The notes beneath the pieces are model-generated. The model saw only the letters and a program-made list of their open reading frames with translations. It did no database searches and was not told where the DNA came from. The translations under genes were made by a program, and so were the position numbers. Shown in pieces: positions 23,135 through 32,150 of a stretch of 57,960 bases of DNA; the first letter of the stretch is position 1, and each line of letters opens with the position of its first letter. Source of the DNA: an uncultured Senegalimassilia sp. (GTDB lineage: Bacteria > Actinomycetota > Coriobacteriia > Coriobacteriales > Eggerthellaceae); contig CAKTWI010000016.1 in NCBI GenBank assembly GCA_934630815.1, positions 1 to 57,960 on the forward strand. Reading direction: 5' to 3'.

Positions 23135-23749
23135 ATGCCGAAACCGCATATCCCGCTCGATGAGCTGCGCGTGCAGGTGGAATCATGCCGCCGCTGCCCG
23201 CTGTGCGACGGCCGCACGCAAACGGTGTTCGGCGTGGGCAACCCTCATGCGCGCGTGATGTTCATAGGCGAGGCACCGGGCAAAAACGAGGATCTGCAGG
23301 GCGAGCCGTTCGTCGGCGCCGCCGGGCACTACCTCAATGAGCTGCTCGGGTGTGCCGGTCTGCGCCGTGAGGACGTGTTCATCGCCAACGTGCTGAAGTG
23401 CCGCCCTCCCGGAAACCGCGACCCGCGACCCGAGGAGATTCAAACCTGCACGCCGTTCCTTCGCGAGCAAACGCGCACCATCGACCCGGAAGTCCTGGTC
23501 ACGCTTGGGAAGTTCTCCACGCAGTTCGTTCTGAAGACGCAGGTGGGCATCACGCGTCTGCACGGTCGCGTCCAGCGGGCGGGCAAGTTCCTTGTCTTTC
23601 CCATCTTCCACCCCGCCGCCGCGCTTTACGACGGCGCAAAACGCGAGGCCCTGGAAAACGATTTCGTAACCCTAGGCGAGCTGCTGCATCAACTGGACGA
23701 GCAAAAGGCAAAAGCCGCGAAAGAGGCGCAGCAGCAAAACGGTCAGTAG
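23135..23749 (+). CDS. Family 4 uracil-DNA glycosylase (4Fe-4S)
   Basis: This 204-residue DNA repair enzyme removes uracil from DNA. The four iron-sulphur cysteines are visible at Cys18 and Cys21 in ESCRRCPLC, Cys89 in NVLKCRPPGNRDP and Cys105 in EEIQTC. The active-site motif reads GEAPGKNEDLQGEPFVGAAG and the C-terminal uracil-binding motif is IFHPAAAL. The start at 23135 has GAAAGGGG before it; the frame is open upstream to 23060 without a site. It ends with a Lys/Gln-rich tail. It probably stands alone. Confidence 0.92.
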   Translation: MPKPHIPLDELRVQVESCRRCPLCDGRTQTVFGVGNPHARVMFIGEAPGKNEDLQGEPFVGAAGHYLNELLGCAGLRREDVFIANVLKCRPPGNRDPRPEEIQTCTPFLREQTRTIDPEVLVTLGKFSTQFVLKTQVGITRLHGRVQRAGKFLVFPIFHPAAALYDGAKREALENDFVTLGELLHQLDEQKAKAAKEAQQQNGQ

Positions 23750-23951
23750 CCGCAACAGGGGGGAGAAGGCTGGCGGAAGCGCTTGAAGGGCCGGCTGTTT
23801 GCGTCTAATCGTTGTTGACGATATTGCAGCTGGGATTGTGCGATATAGCATGCTCTCCGACTGGGCGTTTCCTGATTATTATCGATGTCTTCTTATCGAT
23901 TCGAATCGGTCGTTACCGAAAAATGGTCGATAGCTACATTGCTGCATCGCC

Positions 23952-23970
23952 TTAATGATGGCATCATTAA
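23952..23970. promoter_or_regulatory. 19-nt perfect palindrome upstream of the ChW/NlpC gene, possible operator
   Basis: TTAATGATG (23952-23960) and CATCATTAA (23962-23970) are exact reverse complements around a single central G. It sits 35 bases before the start codon, just ahead of the Shine-Dalgarno AGGAG (23994-23998). Its position fits a repressor or activator site overlapping the promoter. No other copy was noticed in the window. Confidence 0.5.
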
Positions 23971-24004
23971 AATACTGATATATCCCGTTTCTCAGGAGTT
24001 TTCC

Positions 24005-26686
24005 ATGCGCTTTTCGAAAAAGAAAACAGCGTTGTCTCTTGTGCTGGCGACGTCTTTAGCGATGTCCGTGCCCTTCCCTTCCGCACTTGCTTTGGAGGAG
24101 GGGAGCGCTTCCGGCTCCGGTCGCGCTGAGCAGCCGTCTACATCGGCTGTGTCCCCTTCGGAGCAAGGCGAGGATACGGCTTCCTCGGGCGCTGAAGATA
24201 TCGGGGGGGGGTCGACGTCTGTCGATAGCGAGGCTTCTGACGGGAGCGCGGCTCCTTCTGTCGGCGATTCTGCTGACAAGAATGGGCAGCCTGCCATCAA
24301 TAACGCTGCTGGAGAGAGTCGTGAGCAGCTTGGTGCCGATGCGAAGGTTGCTGAGGAAGCGGCTCCGTTGAAATCTGACTCTGCCGAAAAGGCCGCGGCG
24401 GATAAAAGCTCGCAGAAAAATGCATCGATCGACTATCAGGCGCATGTTTCGAGCATAGGCTGGCAGTCGTGGGTTAAAAATGGGTCGAAGGCGGGCACAA
24501 CGGGCCGTTCCTTGAGCATGGAGGGCCTGAAAATCAAGCTGTCGTCCGCTTCCGGCGGCATTTCGTATCAGGCGCATGTTTCGAATATCGGTTGGCAGTC
24601 TCAGGTTGCCGATGGCGCCTTAGCAGGCACGACGGGTCGATCTTTGGGGATAGAGGCGATTAAGATCTCCCTTACAGGGGAAGTCGCTAGCGAATATGAC
24701 GTGTACTATCGTGTGCATAGCGCAAATCTTGGCTGGCTTGGCTGGGCCAGGAATGGTGAAGCCGCGGGTTCTACTGGTCGCGGTCTTGCCGTTCAGGCGA
24801 TCGAGATCAAGCTTGTCGAGAAGGGCACAGCCTTCTCCGGATACGGCTCGGCTTCGGCATTCAGCGAGCCGATGGTTTCCTATTTCGCTCATGTTTCAAG
24901 CATCGGGTGGCGTTCCGCTTCGAGCGATGGCGCAACGGCGGGCACGACTGGGCGCTCCCTTGCGCTCGAGGCTCTGAACGTTAAGAACGCTTCAACGCAG
25001 GTTGGCGGTTCCGTTATCGGCCAAGCCTATGTGATGCATTCGGGCTGGCAATCCGAAGTTACTAATGGAACTGTTGGAACTACTGGCAAGGCTCTTCCTT
25101 TGCAGGCATTGAGGTTCCGTCTTGCTGGTGACCTGGCCGCTCGCTATGACATCTTCTATCGTGTGCATGTTTCGAATATCGGCTGGATGGGTTGGGCGTC
25201 GAATGGTTCGTCTGCCGGCTCGCTTGGTTCCGGCAATCAAATCGAGGCTGTTCAGATTCGATTGGTTTCCAAGGGCTCTGGTGCCCCCGGGAGCACTTCT
25301 GGTGCGTATCGCGGGTGCGGATTGAATTATCAAGCACATTCTGAAAGCTATGGCTGGATGACGCCTGTGACTTCGGGGAAGACGGCGGGAACCGTGGGGA
25401 AAGCGAAGCGCCTCGAAGCTCTCGAGATCTCCTTGGGCGACCAGAAATATTCCGGGTCCATCAGCTATCAGGCGCATGTTTCCGGAATCGGTTGGATGGG
25501 TTGGCAGTCTGACGGAAGCGTTGCGGGCACTACTGGTCAATGCAGATCGATTCAGGCTTTGAAGATCAAGCTTTCTGGTGAGATTTCCGATTATTTCGAC
25601 ATTTATTACAGGGTCCATTCGGAAGGTTTTGGCTGGCTCGATTGGGCAAAGAACGGCGATATCGCCGGTACTACCGGATGCTCGCTGCGCGCTGAAGCCG
25701 TTCAGGTGAAGCTCGTCCCCAAGGGGTCTTCTGCTCCTGGCTCCACTGTGCATCCTTCCTATACCCTGGCATTTTCGTATAAGGCAAATGTTCGCAGCAG
25801 CGGTTGGCAGGGCTCGAAAACCAGTGGTGGCGTAGCTGGCACTACTGGTAAGGGTCTCCCGATTGACCAGCTGTCCATGTCCCTTAAGGGAACGAACATC
25901 GGCGGAAATATCCAGTATTCCGTTCATTCATCCAATGTCGGCTGGCAAGATTACGTCAATGCCGATAGCGTCGCTGGAGTTTCGGGAAAGCAAATCGAAG
26001 CTATCAAGATTCGTCTTACGGGAGATTTATCTTCTCGATTTGATGTATGGTATCGCGTTCATGCTCAAAATATCGGTTGGATGGGCTGGACGAAGAACGG
26101 TGCTAGTGCGGGCACTTCTAAGCTTGGATATCGAGCGGAAGCGGTCCAGATTGAGATTCTGCCGAAAGGCAGCGCTGCCCCTGGATCGACCGCTAAACCA
26201 TATCGTGACAAGCTGTACGCGAATCAAGCAGTGAAGCGCTCTGACGGGACGTACGTCTGGTATAACGGCAACGGAAATGCGGATCGTGGCGCTGCGGTGA
26301 ACAAGATTATGGGCACGGCAAGGTCTTTGCTTGGCGTTCCTTATGTTTGGCTTGGCGTTTACCCTTATGACGGAGGCATGGACTGCGCTTCGTTTACCTG
26401 GTACTTGTATAAGCAGCTTGGTATCGATATCGGATTTGAGACTTATGATCAGATGTTCTCCGGCAAACGCGTTGGATCTCTGGCAGAAGCAAAACCCGGT
26501 GATCTTATCCTTATGTACAACGGAGGCTGGCCGAATTACAATCCTGCCCTCTACGAGCACGTGGTTCTTTATGCCGGCAATGGGATGATTTATGAAGAGC
26601 CAACGTTTGGCGGGCGCTGTCAATACGTTCCCTTGTCTTCCAAGGGCGCTTCGACCATTTTGATTCGAAGGATTCTGGCGGATTAG
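24005..26686 (+). CDS. Secreted ChW-repeat protein with C-terminal NlpC/P60 peptidase
   Basis: This 893-residue secreted wall hydrolase has a signal peptide at 1-28 (KKKTALSLVLATSLAMSVP, cleavage near ALA-LEE). A Ser/Gly/Ala-rich linker to about residue 140 follows. Twelve ChW repeats lie at about 141-725, each with Gly-Trp and AGTTG-type motifs, and an NlpC/P60 domain at about 765-893 has the catalytic Cys in MDCASFTWYLYKQLG and His in YEHVVLYAG. ChW repeats are known mainly from clostridial surface proteins. They alternate in triplets, each third repeat beginning D-x-YYRVH and closing with PKGSxAPGST. The gene is richer in A+T than its flanks and has no paralogous neighbour except the next gene. 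Nine consecutive G encode Gly67-Gly69. ATG 24005 is chosen by AGGAG and by the signal peptide. Confidence 0.88.
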   Translation: MRFSKKKTALSLVLATSLAMSVPFPSALALEEGSASGSGRAEQPSTSAVSPSEQGEDTASSGAEDIGGGSTSVDSEASDGSAAPSVGDSADKNGQPAINNAAGESREQLGADAKVAEEAAPLKSDSAEKAAADKSSQKNASIDYQAHVSSIGWQSWVKNGSKAGTTGRSLSMEGLKIKLSSASGGISYQAHVSNIGWQSQVADGALAGTTGRSLGIEAIKISLTGEVASEYDVYYRVHSANLGWLGWARNGEAAGSTGRGLAVQAIEIKLVEKGTAFSGYGSASAFSEPMVSYFAHVSSIGWRSASSDGATAGTTGRSLALEALNVKNASTQVGGSVIGQAYVMHSGWQSEVTNGTVGTTGKALPLQALRFRLAGDLAARYDIFYRVHVSNIGWMGWASNGSSAGSLGSGNQIEAVQIRLVSKGSGAPGSTSGAYRGCGLNYQAHSESYGWMTPVTSGKTAGTVGKAKRLEALEISLGDQKYSGSISYQAHVSGIGWMGWQSDGSVAGTTGQCRSIQALKIKLSGEISDYFDIYYRVHSEGFGWLDWAKNGDIAGTTGCSLRAEAVQVKLVPKGSSAPGSTVHPSYTLAFSYKANVRSSGWQGSKTSGGVAGTTGKGLPIDQLSMSLKGTNIGGNIQYSVHSSNVGWQDYVNADSVAGVSGKQIEAIKIRLTGDLSSRFDVWYRVHAQNIGWMGWTKNGASAGTSKLGYRAEAVQIEILPKGSAAPGSTAKPYRDKLYANQAVKRSDGTYVWYNGNGNADRGAAVNKIMGTARSLLGVPYVWLGVYPYDGGMDCASFTWYLYKQLGIDIGFETYDQMFSGKRVGSLAEAKPGDLILMYNGGWPNYNPALYEHVVLYAGNGMIYEEPTFGGRCQYVPLSSKGASTILIRRILAD
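24203..24211 (+). repeat. Nine-G homopolymer within coding sequence
   Basis: Nine consecutive G form codons 67-69 of the ChW/NlpC gene, in the linker after the signal peptide. A single-base slip would frameshift the protein before any ChW repeat or the peptidase. Other Gly codons in the gene are mixed, so codon choice alone does not force this run. Confidence 0.9.
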
Positions 26687-26700
26687 CGAAATACGCATAT

Positions 26701-26747
26701 ATAAAGAAGGGTTGCGGCGTTCATACGGTGCAACCCTTCTTTATAAT
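26701..26747 (+). terminator. Intrinsic terminator with an embedded -10 box
   Basis: ATAAAGAAGGGTTGC (26701-26715) pairs perfectly with GCAACCCTTCTTTAT (26730-26744), a 15-bp stem ending the ChW/NlpC gene 15 bases after its stop. TATAAT at 26742-26747 overlaps the descending arm, with TTCATA 16 bases upstream, and could be the promoter of the next gene (ATG 26778). Confidence 0.75.
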
Positions 26748-26777
26748 GGCATGCGAATGGATACGGAAAGGTGTGAA

Positions 26778-29700
26778 ATGCGAACAAGGTCAAAGGCTCT
26801 GTCTTGTCTTCTGAGCGTTTTGCTGGTCGTCTCTTTTTCGGGATTTCCGGCATATGCATTAGACGATTCAATCGCTTCGTCATCATCGAATGCTGACTCA
26901 AGCAGTCACGAAATAGGTTCTTCTAGCAAAGCGGAGGATTCCGTTGGGGAGGTAAGCGGTTCTGCGGCCTCAAACTTATCTGCCGAATCCGCAACAGGTA
27001 ACCCCTCCGCGGAAGAAAATCGCCAAGGCGAATCCGTCGTCGCTGAAACGTCGGATGATGCTCGTCTTTCGGAAGATGCAAGCAATGTTATTGAGTTCGT
27101 GTATTTAGATGAATCGTGTGTTTCCGTTGGCCAGGAGCAGAACATTGCAATCGGCTTCGTTAACTCCGTGAAGGGCATTTCGTCTGCAAAACTTTGCCTT
27201 GAAAAGAAGGCGACGTCTGAGAAGCTTGAATTCGAGGCCTCCGCGATTATGGATGATGCGGTCCTTTTCACGATGTCGTTCGGTCGTGATTCCGATGCCT
27301 CGGCATACGATTTGGTCTCGATCGACTATACTGCAGGCAATGAACGCCATGTCGTTTCCCTGCAGAGCCAAAGCGGTGATTATCTGTTCGATGTTGTTCG
27401 TGCCGATACGGCTGCGCAACTTGAACGATCTGCAGATGGTGGTTCGGATTCCGATGTTTCTGCCTACGCTATCACTAATGAAGGCAACTTGCAGGCGGCT
27501 GCAAGCGTTGCGCAGGCGATCGATCTAGCAGATTCCGGCAGCTCCGATGGCGGCGCTGGCGAGTCGGTCGTCGACGAGCAGGCTATTCAAGATGGCGCGT
27601 TGGACAACCCTTCTTACGACCAGGATTCCGCTGTTGAGGAAACCGATGATAGCTCCCCGGATGCTATTTCCGCTGCTGCTTTATCGCTTCTTGGGATTGA
27701 TAAGGCTTACGCTGATGCCGTTAAATCCAGGGAAGATTACCTGATCGTTGCCCTTGATCCCGGTCATGGCGGTTCAGATGGGGGCTCATCGGCGTATGGA
27801 CTTAACGAAAAAACGTTGAATTGGAAAATTGCGTCGTCATGCTATAACGCTCTCAGACAATATACTGGGGTCTATCCTTATCTCACGCGAAACGGTGATG
27901 AGTATGTTGGCTTGCAGGAGCGTGTTGACAGGGCTGTGGCAATCGGTGCCGACGTGTTTGTTTGCCTGCACTGCAATGCGGGTGGCGGCACCGGCGCGGA
28001 AGTTTGGGTTCCGAACTCCAGTAGTTATCTTTATAACGAAACGCATGTCGTTGGCGAGCAGCTTGGCAATAAGATTCTCGATAGGATCACCAAGCTCGGT
28101 TTGAGCAACAGGGGCACAAAGGTTCGAAATTGCACGAACGATGCCCGATACCCTGATGGAAGTCTCGAAGATTACTATACCGTTATCGCCTCTTCGCGCG
28201 AGGAGGGGATCCCGGGCATCATCGTCGAGCATGCGTTTGTCGATAATGCAAGCGATGCCAGCAAGCTTTCGGATGACTCCTTCCTTAAAAAGCTTGGAAA
28301 AGAGGATGCGACGGGTATCGCTAATCAGTATGGCCTGGTAAGCGATTCGGTTGCAAAATCGAGTGCTCTGGTACAGGCAGTGGGCCATTCTTCGCATGTA
28401 GGCTGGCTTACCAACGTGTATGACAAGAAAGTGGTTGGCACCACGGGTAAATGCTTCGGCCTCGAGGCGTTTCGGGCTCGTCTGCAAAATGCAGCTAGCT
28501 CTGCAGGTGGTATCACGTATCGTGCCTATGTTGGCAATGGCTGGCAGGGCTGGGCTAGCAATGGGGAAACCGCCGGAACCACGGGTAAAGGCGTTGCATT
28601 GCAAGCTATTCAGATGAAGCTGACGGGCGATGCGGCAAAGAAGTACGATGTGTATTATCGCGCGCATGTAGCGAACGTCGGTTGGCTGGGTTGGGCCAAG
28701 AACGGCGCATCTGCGGGAAGCATCGGCTATGGTTATAACGCCGAGGCGATTGAAATTGCCGTGGTCGCGAAAGGCGCAGCTGCTCCCGGTGATACAACGA
28801 CGCCGTTCAAGACCAAAACGGTGCCCGCAGACACCTCAATCATTTCCTATCAGGCACATGTGTCGAACATCGGCTGGCAGGGAAGTGCAAAGGACGGCTC
28901 AACTGCTGGCACGACTGGTAAAGCCTATGCGATTGAGGCGTTAAAGGTCAATTTGAACAACCGAAACGTTTCAGGTGGAGTGCGTTACAACCTGCATTGC
29001 GCCAATATCGGTTGGCAGGGATGGCGATCGGATGGATCTGTTGGCGGCACCACGGGACAGTCGCGCCAGACCGAAGCAATCAGGCTAGAACTAACGGGCG
29101 AGGCTGCTAATCAGTACGATATTTATTATCGCGTTCATTGTGAGAGTTTCGGGTGGCTTGATTGGGCGAAAAACGGGGAAATGGCCGGTTCTGAGGGATA
29201 TGGTTACCGAATGGAAGCCATTCAGATCAAGCTTGTGAAAAAGGGTTCCGCCGCTCCGGGCTCCACGGCTACGCCGAACAAGGCGCCATTGGTCGCTTAT
29301 CAGAGCCACGTCTCAGGTATAGGATGGCAAAGCTACAGCCGAGATGGGGCTCGATCTGGTACGACAGGCGCTGCGCGGGCAATTGAGGCTGTGACCGCAT
29401 ACTTGCCGACTCAGGCGTATTCTGGGTCGATTTCGTACAATGCGCATTGTGCCAACATCGGCTGGCAGGGGTGGAAGTCTTCGGGCAAGGTCGCTGGCAC
29501 AACAGGGCAGTCTCGTCAGATGGAGGCCATCCAGGTCAAACTTACAGGGGAAATGGCGAATCATTACGATGTCTATTATCGCGTTCATTCCCAGGATTAC
29601 GGTTGGCTCGGCTGGGCCAAGAACGGCGAAGTTGCCGGAACGGTTGGGTACGGCAAGCGTATGGAGGCTTACCAGGTCGTTTTGGTTGCTAAGGGGGCAT

Positions 29701-30269
29701 CTGCGCCAGGCAGCACCCAGCGTGCATCCGTGGTGAAAGACAGTGCGGTTTCTTCGGCAAACAACATCATGGGTGTGTCAAAGACGTCTGCCAAGCAAAT
29801 GGCTGCCTACTACAAAAGCAAAGGGAAGGCATATCCGTCGTCGGTCTATGCATCCAAAGGGGCATCGACCATTGATCAGTTCTGCTCGATAGTGGAGCAA
29901 GAGGCAGTTGCCGAGGGGGTTCGCCCCGAGGTTCTCTTCTGCCAAGCAATGAAAGAGACCGGTTGGCTGCAATTTGGTGGATCCGTAAAACCCCAGCAGT
30001 GCAATTTTGGTGGTTTAGGCGCGGTAACTTCCTCTGCTGAGGGCGCATCGTTTTCTAATGTTCGAACCGGTTTGCGCGCACAGGCTCAGCACCTGAAGGC
30101 CTATGCCTCGACTGCAGCGCTGAAGAACCCTTGTGTTGATCCTCGTTTCGATTTAGTGACTCGCGGAATTGCTCCGAAGCTTGAGGACTTAAATGGTCGA
30201 TGGGCTGTTCCGGGAACAGGATATGGCGAAGGTATTTTGGCTATGATCGGAGAATTATACAAACGCTAA
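26778..30269 (+). CDS. Secreted amidase_3 / ChW-repeat / glucosaminidase-like wall hydrolase
   Basis: This 1163-residue modular autolysin has a signal peptide at about 1-28 (LSCLLSVLLVVSFSGFPAYA), then about 290 residues of Ser/Asp/Glu-rich and unassigned sequence. An N-acetylmuramoyl-L-alanine amidase domain at about 318-515 has the zinc ligands in DPGHGG, EKTLNW and HCNAGGG and the catalytic Glu in VEHAFVDN. Nine ChW repeats lie at about 530-985 in three triplets. A C-terminal segment from about 1045 resembles the glucosaminidase fold (EAVAEGVRPEVLFCQAMKE, QCNFGGLGAV, RTGLRAQAQHLKAY). It would cut both the stem-peptide amide and the glycan strand. ATG 26778 follows GAAAGG; in-frame ATGs lie further up. 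It is A+T-richer than the rest of the window, like its neighbour. Confidence 0.87.
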   Translation: MRTRSKALSCLLSVLLVVSFSGFPAYALDDSIASSSSNADSSSHEIGSSSKAEDSVGEVSGSAASNLSAESATGNPSAEENRQGESVVAETSDDARLSEDASNVIEFVYLDESCVSVGQEQNIAIGFVNSVKGISSAKLCLEKKATSEKLEFEASAIMDDAVLFTMSFGRDSDASAYDLVSIDYTAGNERHVVSLQSQSGDYLFDVVRADTAAQLERSADGGSDSDVSAYAITNEGNLQAAASVAQAIDLADSGSSDGGAGESVVDEQAIQDGALDNPSYDQDSAVEETDDSSPDAISAAALSLLGIDKAYADAVKSREDYLIVALDPGHGGSDGGSSAYGLNEKTLNWKIASSCYNALRQYTGVYPYLTRNGDEYVGLQERVDRAVAIGADVFVCLHCNAGGGTGAEVWVPNSSSYLYNETHVVGEQLGNKILDRITKLGLSNRGTKVRNCTNDARYPDGSLEDYYTVIASSREEGIPGIIVEHAFVDNASDASKLSDDSFLKKLGKEDATGIANQYGLVSDSVAKSSALVQAVGHSSHVGWLTNVYDKKVVGTTGKCFGLEAFRARLQNAASSAGGITYRAYVGNGWQGWASNGETAGTTGKGVALQAIQMKLTGDAAKKYDVYYRAHVANVGWLGWAKNGASAGSIGYGYNAEAIEIAVVAKGAAAPGDTTTPFKTKTVPADTSIISYQAHVSNIGWQGSAKDGSTAGTTGKAYAIEALKVNLNNRNVSGGVRYNLHCANIGWQGWRSDGSVGGTTGQSRQTEAIRLELTGEAANQYDIYYRVHCESFGWLDWAKNGEMAGSEGYGYRMEAIQIKLVKKGSAAPGSTATPNKAPLVAYQSHVSGIGWQSYSRDGARSGTTGAARAIEAVTAYLPTQAYSGSISYNAHCANIGWQGWKSSGKVAGTTGQSRQMEAIQVKLTGEMANHYDVYYRVHSQDYGWLGWAKNGEVAGTVGYGKRMEAYQVVLVAKGASAPGSTQRASVVKDSAVSSANNIMGVSKTSAKQMAAYYKSKGKAYPSSVYASKGASTIDQFCSIVEQEAVAEGVRPEVLFCQAMKETGWLQFGGSVKPQQCNFGGLGAVTSSAEGASFSNVRTGLRAQAQHLKAYASTAALKNPCVDPRFDLVTRGIAPKLEDLNGRWAVPGTGYGEGILAMIGELYKR

Positions 30270-30292
30270 CAGTTGAACCAGGCGTGCTATGG

Positions 30293-30326
30293 AAAAGTGC
30301 TGCGAGTTTACGCTCGCAGCACTTTT
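30293..30326. terminator. Intrinsic terminator after the amidase/ChW gene
   Basis: AAAAGTGCTGCGAG (30293-30306) pairs perfectly with CTCGCAGCACTTTT (30313-30326). The stem begins 24 bases after the stop. Confidence 0.85.
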
Positions 30327-30522
30327 GCGTTTTCCTGGGGTTCAGACGATGCACATTGTATGATGCGCCAGGCGCTGTTGACGGCAATCGGTGATGTTTG
30401 CAAGATATCGCAACGACGCGATTGCCGGCTAGCTTGTAGAACCTGCGCATGCTGGGGCTTGGGTTGTCATCCCGTGCTAACCTGCTAACGAACAATGGAC
30501 TTTCGAGCAAGGTGAATCCCGT

Positions 30523-31905
30523 ATGCCGCAAACAACCCCGCAAGACTTTGATCCCATCGCCTATATCAACGCTCCCCATTGGCAGGCGTCGCGCTTGGGT
30601 CTCGACCGTATTCGCGAGCTGCTGGCTCGCTTGGGAAATCCCCAGAACGATCTGCGCATCGTGCATGTTGCGGGCACGAACGGGAAGGGCAGCACGTGCG
30701 CTTATATCGCCAACGTGCTGCAAGCCGCTGGCTATCGGGTGGGATGGTTCTCCAGCCCGTTCATCGAGCGCTTCGAGGAACGCATCCGCGTGGATGGCGA
30801 GAATATCGGCATGTCCGACCTTAAGCGCGTCACGCTGCAAGTGCGCGAGCATGCTGAGCAGATGTCGGTGGAAACCGGTGACCACCCAACGGAGTTCGAG
30901 CTTATGACCGCGGTGGCGCTCCTGCACTTTGCCCAGGTGGGATGCCAGGTTGCGGTGCTGGAGGTCGGCCTTGGCGGCCGCCTGGACTCCACCAATGTCA
31001 TCGCAGCCCCCGACGTTGCCGTTATCACGCGCATCGGCCTCGACCATACCGATCTGCTCGGCAACACCATCGGCAAGATTGCCGCGGAAAAGGCCGGCAT
31101 CATCAAGTCTGGAAGCGCTGTGGTTTCGTGGCCGCAGGAACCCGAGGCCGCCGAAGCCGTGGAAGCGGCGGCGCGCGCGGTAGGTTGCACGGTCGCGCAG
31201 CCCGATTTCCGCGAACTGGACATCGCGCCCGTCCGCCATCTCGACCCTGCGCAGGTCGAACCCGGAAAGCCTTCGGTCGTGCGCCCCTTCACCTACAAGG
31301 GCAAAGCCTACGAAACCACGTTGCTGGGCAGCTACCAACCGCAAAACGCCGCATTGGCCTTAGAAACCGTGTTCGCGCTTCAGCGCCGTGGTTGGGATAT
31401 ACCGCAATCCGCTATCGAGCGCGGTGTTGCCGCCACGCGCTGGGCCGGCCGGTTCGAGGTGCTGCCGCACGTGCCGGGCAAACCTACCGTGGTTATCGAC
31501 GGTGGTCACAACCCGCAGGGTGCCCAGGCGCTCTCCGATTCGCTGGCGGACGTGTTCGCCGGCCGCAAAGCCGTGCTGCTCTCGGGCGTCATGGCCGACA
31601 AGGACCATCCCGCCATGCTGCGCACGGTGTTGCCGCATGCTGCCGCGTTCGTTGCCGTGACTCCCGACAATCCCCGAGCGCTGCTTGCCGCGGAATACGC
31701 CTCAGAAGCCGCCCGAATAGCCACGGAATCGCCCGCGATCGACGCAAACCTGCCCATTTGCGCAGCGCAAACCTACGCCGAAGCCGCCCGCAAAGCCGGC
31801 GAACTCGCCGGCCCCAACGGCATCATCTGCGCATTCGGGAGCCTGTACAGCATCGCGCAAACCAAGCAGGCCCTCCGGGAAGCGGGGCTGCTCGCGGACG
31901 AATAG
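30523..31905 (+). CDS. folC: Folylpolyglutamate synthase / dihydrofolate synthase
   Basis: This 460-residue ligase adds glutamate to folates and to dihydropteroate. The Mur-ligase-type ATP site VAGTNGKGSTCAYIANVL is at about 48-66, the folate-loop region is YRVGWFSSPFIERFEERI and the second ATP-site segment is EVGLGGRLDSTN. VVIDGGHNPQG and the C-terminal domain follow. Length is normal (about 420-460). AAGGTG at 30509-30514 precedes the ATG. A possible promoter TTGTCA (30464-30469) with TAACGA (30486-30491) lies in front. It appears monocistronic. Confidence 0.92.
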   Translation: MPQTTPQDFDPIAYINAPHWQASRLGLDRIRELLARLGNPQNDLRIVHVAGTNGKGSTCAYIANVLQAAGYRVGWFSSPFIERFEERIRVDGENIGMSDLKRVTLQVREHAEQMSVETGDHPTEFELMTAVALLHFAQVGCQVAVLEVGLGGRLDSTNVIAAPDVAVITRIGLDHTDLLGNTIGKIAAEKAGIIKSGSAVVSWPQEPEAAEAVEAAARAVGCTVAQPDFRELDIAPVRHLDPAQVEPGKPSVVRPFTYKGKAYETTLLGSYQPQNAALALETVFALQRRGWDIPQSAIERGVAATRWAGRFEVLPHVPGKPTVVIDGGHNPQGAQALSDSLADVFAGRKAVLLSGVMADKDHPAMLRTVLPHAAAFVAVTPDNPRALLAAEYASEAARIATESPAIDANLPICAAQTYAEAARKAGELAGPNGIICAFGSLYSIAQTKQALREAGLLADE

Positions 31906-32106
31906 CGCTCGCGTTCGCCTCCCGGCGCCAGGTTCCGCCTGGAAGCCGATTCGAGCGTTCGTTCTGCGGGGTCCGCATTAGGGGTAGGGGTTAACCATAG
32001 ATTTGCCTGTGCCTCGGCCTCCCGCCGCCCGCATGGTTCACCCGCGTAACACGTATGGTTCGTACGTGTGGGACGCGGGGCAAAACCGGGTGCGCGGCGC
32101 GGCGTG

Positions 32107-32115
32107 TGCTACCAT
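32107..32115 (+). promoter_or_regulatory. Probable extended -10 of acpP
   Basis: TGCTACCAT reads as TGn plus a -10-like hexamer, 35 bases before the acpP start. The Shine-Dalgarno GAAAGGA follows at 32135-32141. No -35 was identified. Confidence 0.4.
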
Positions 32116-32150
32116 ACGAACATTGCAATGTTTGAGAAAGGACCGCCATC

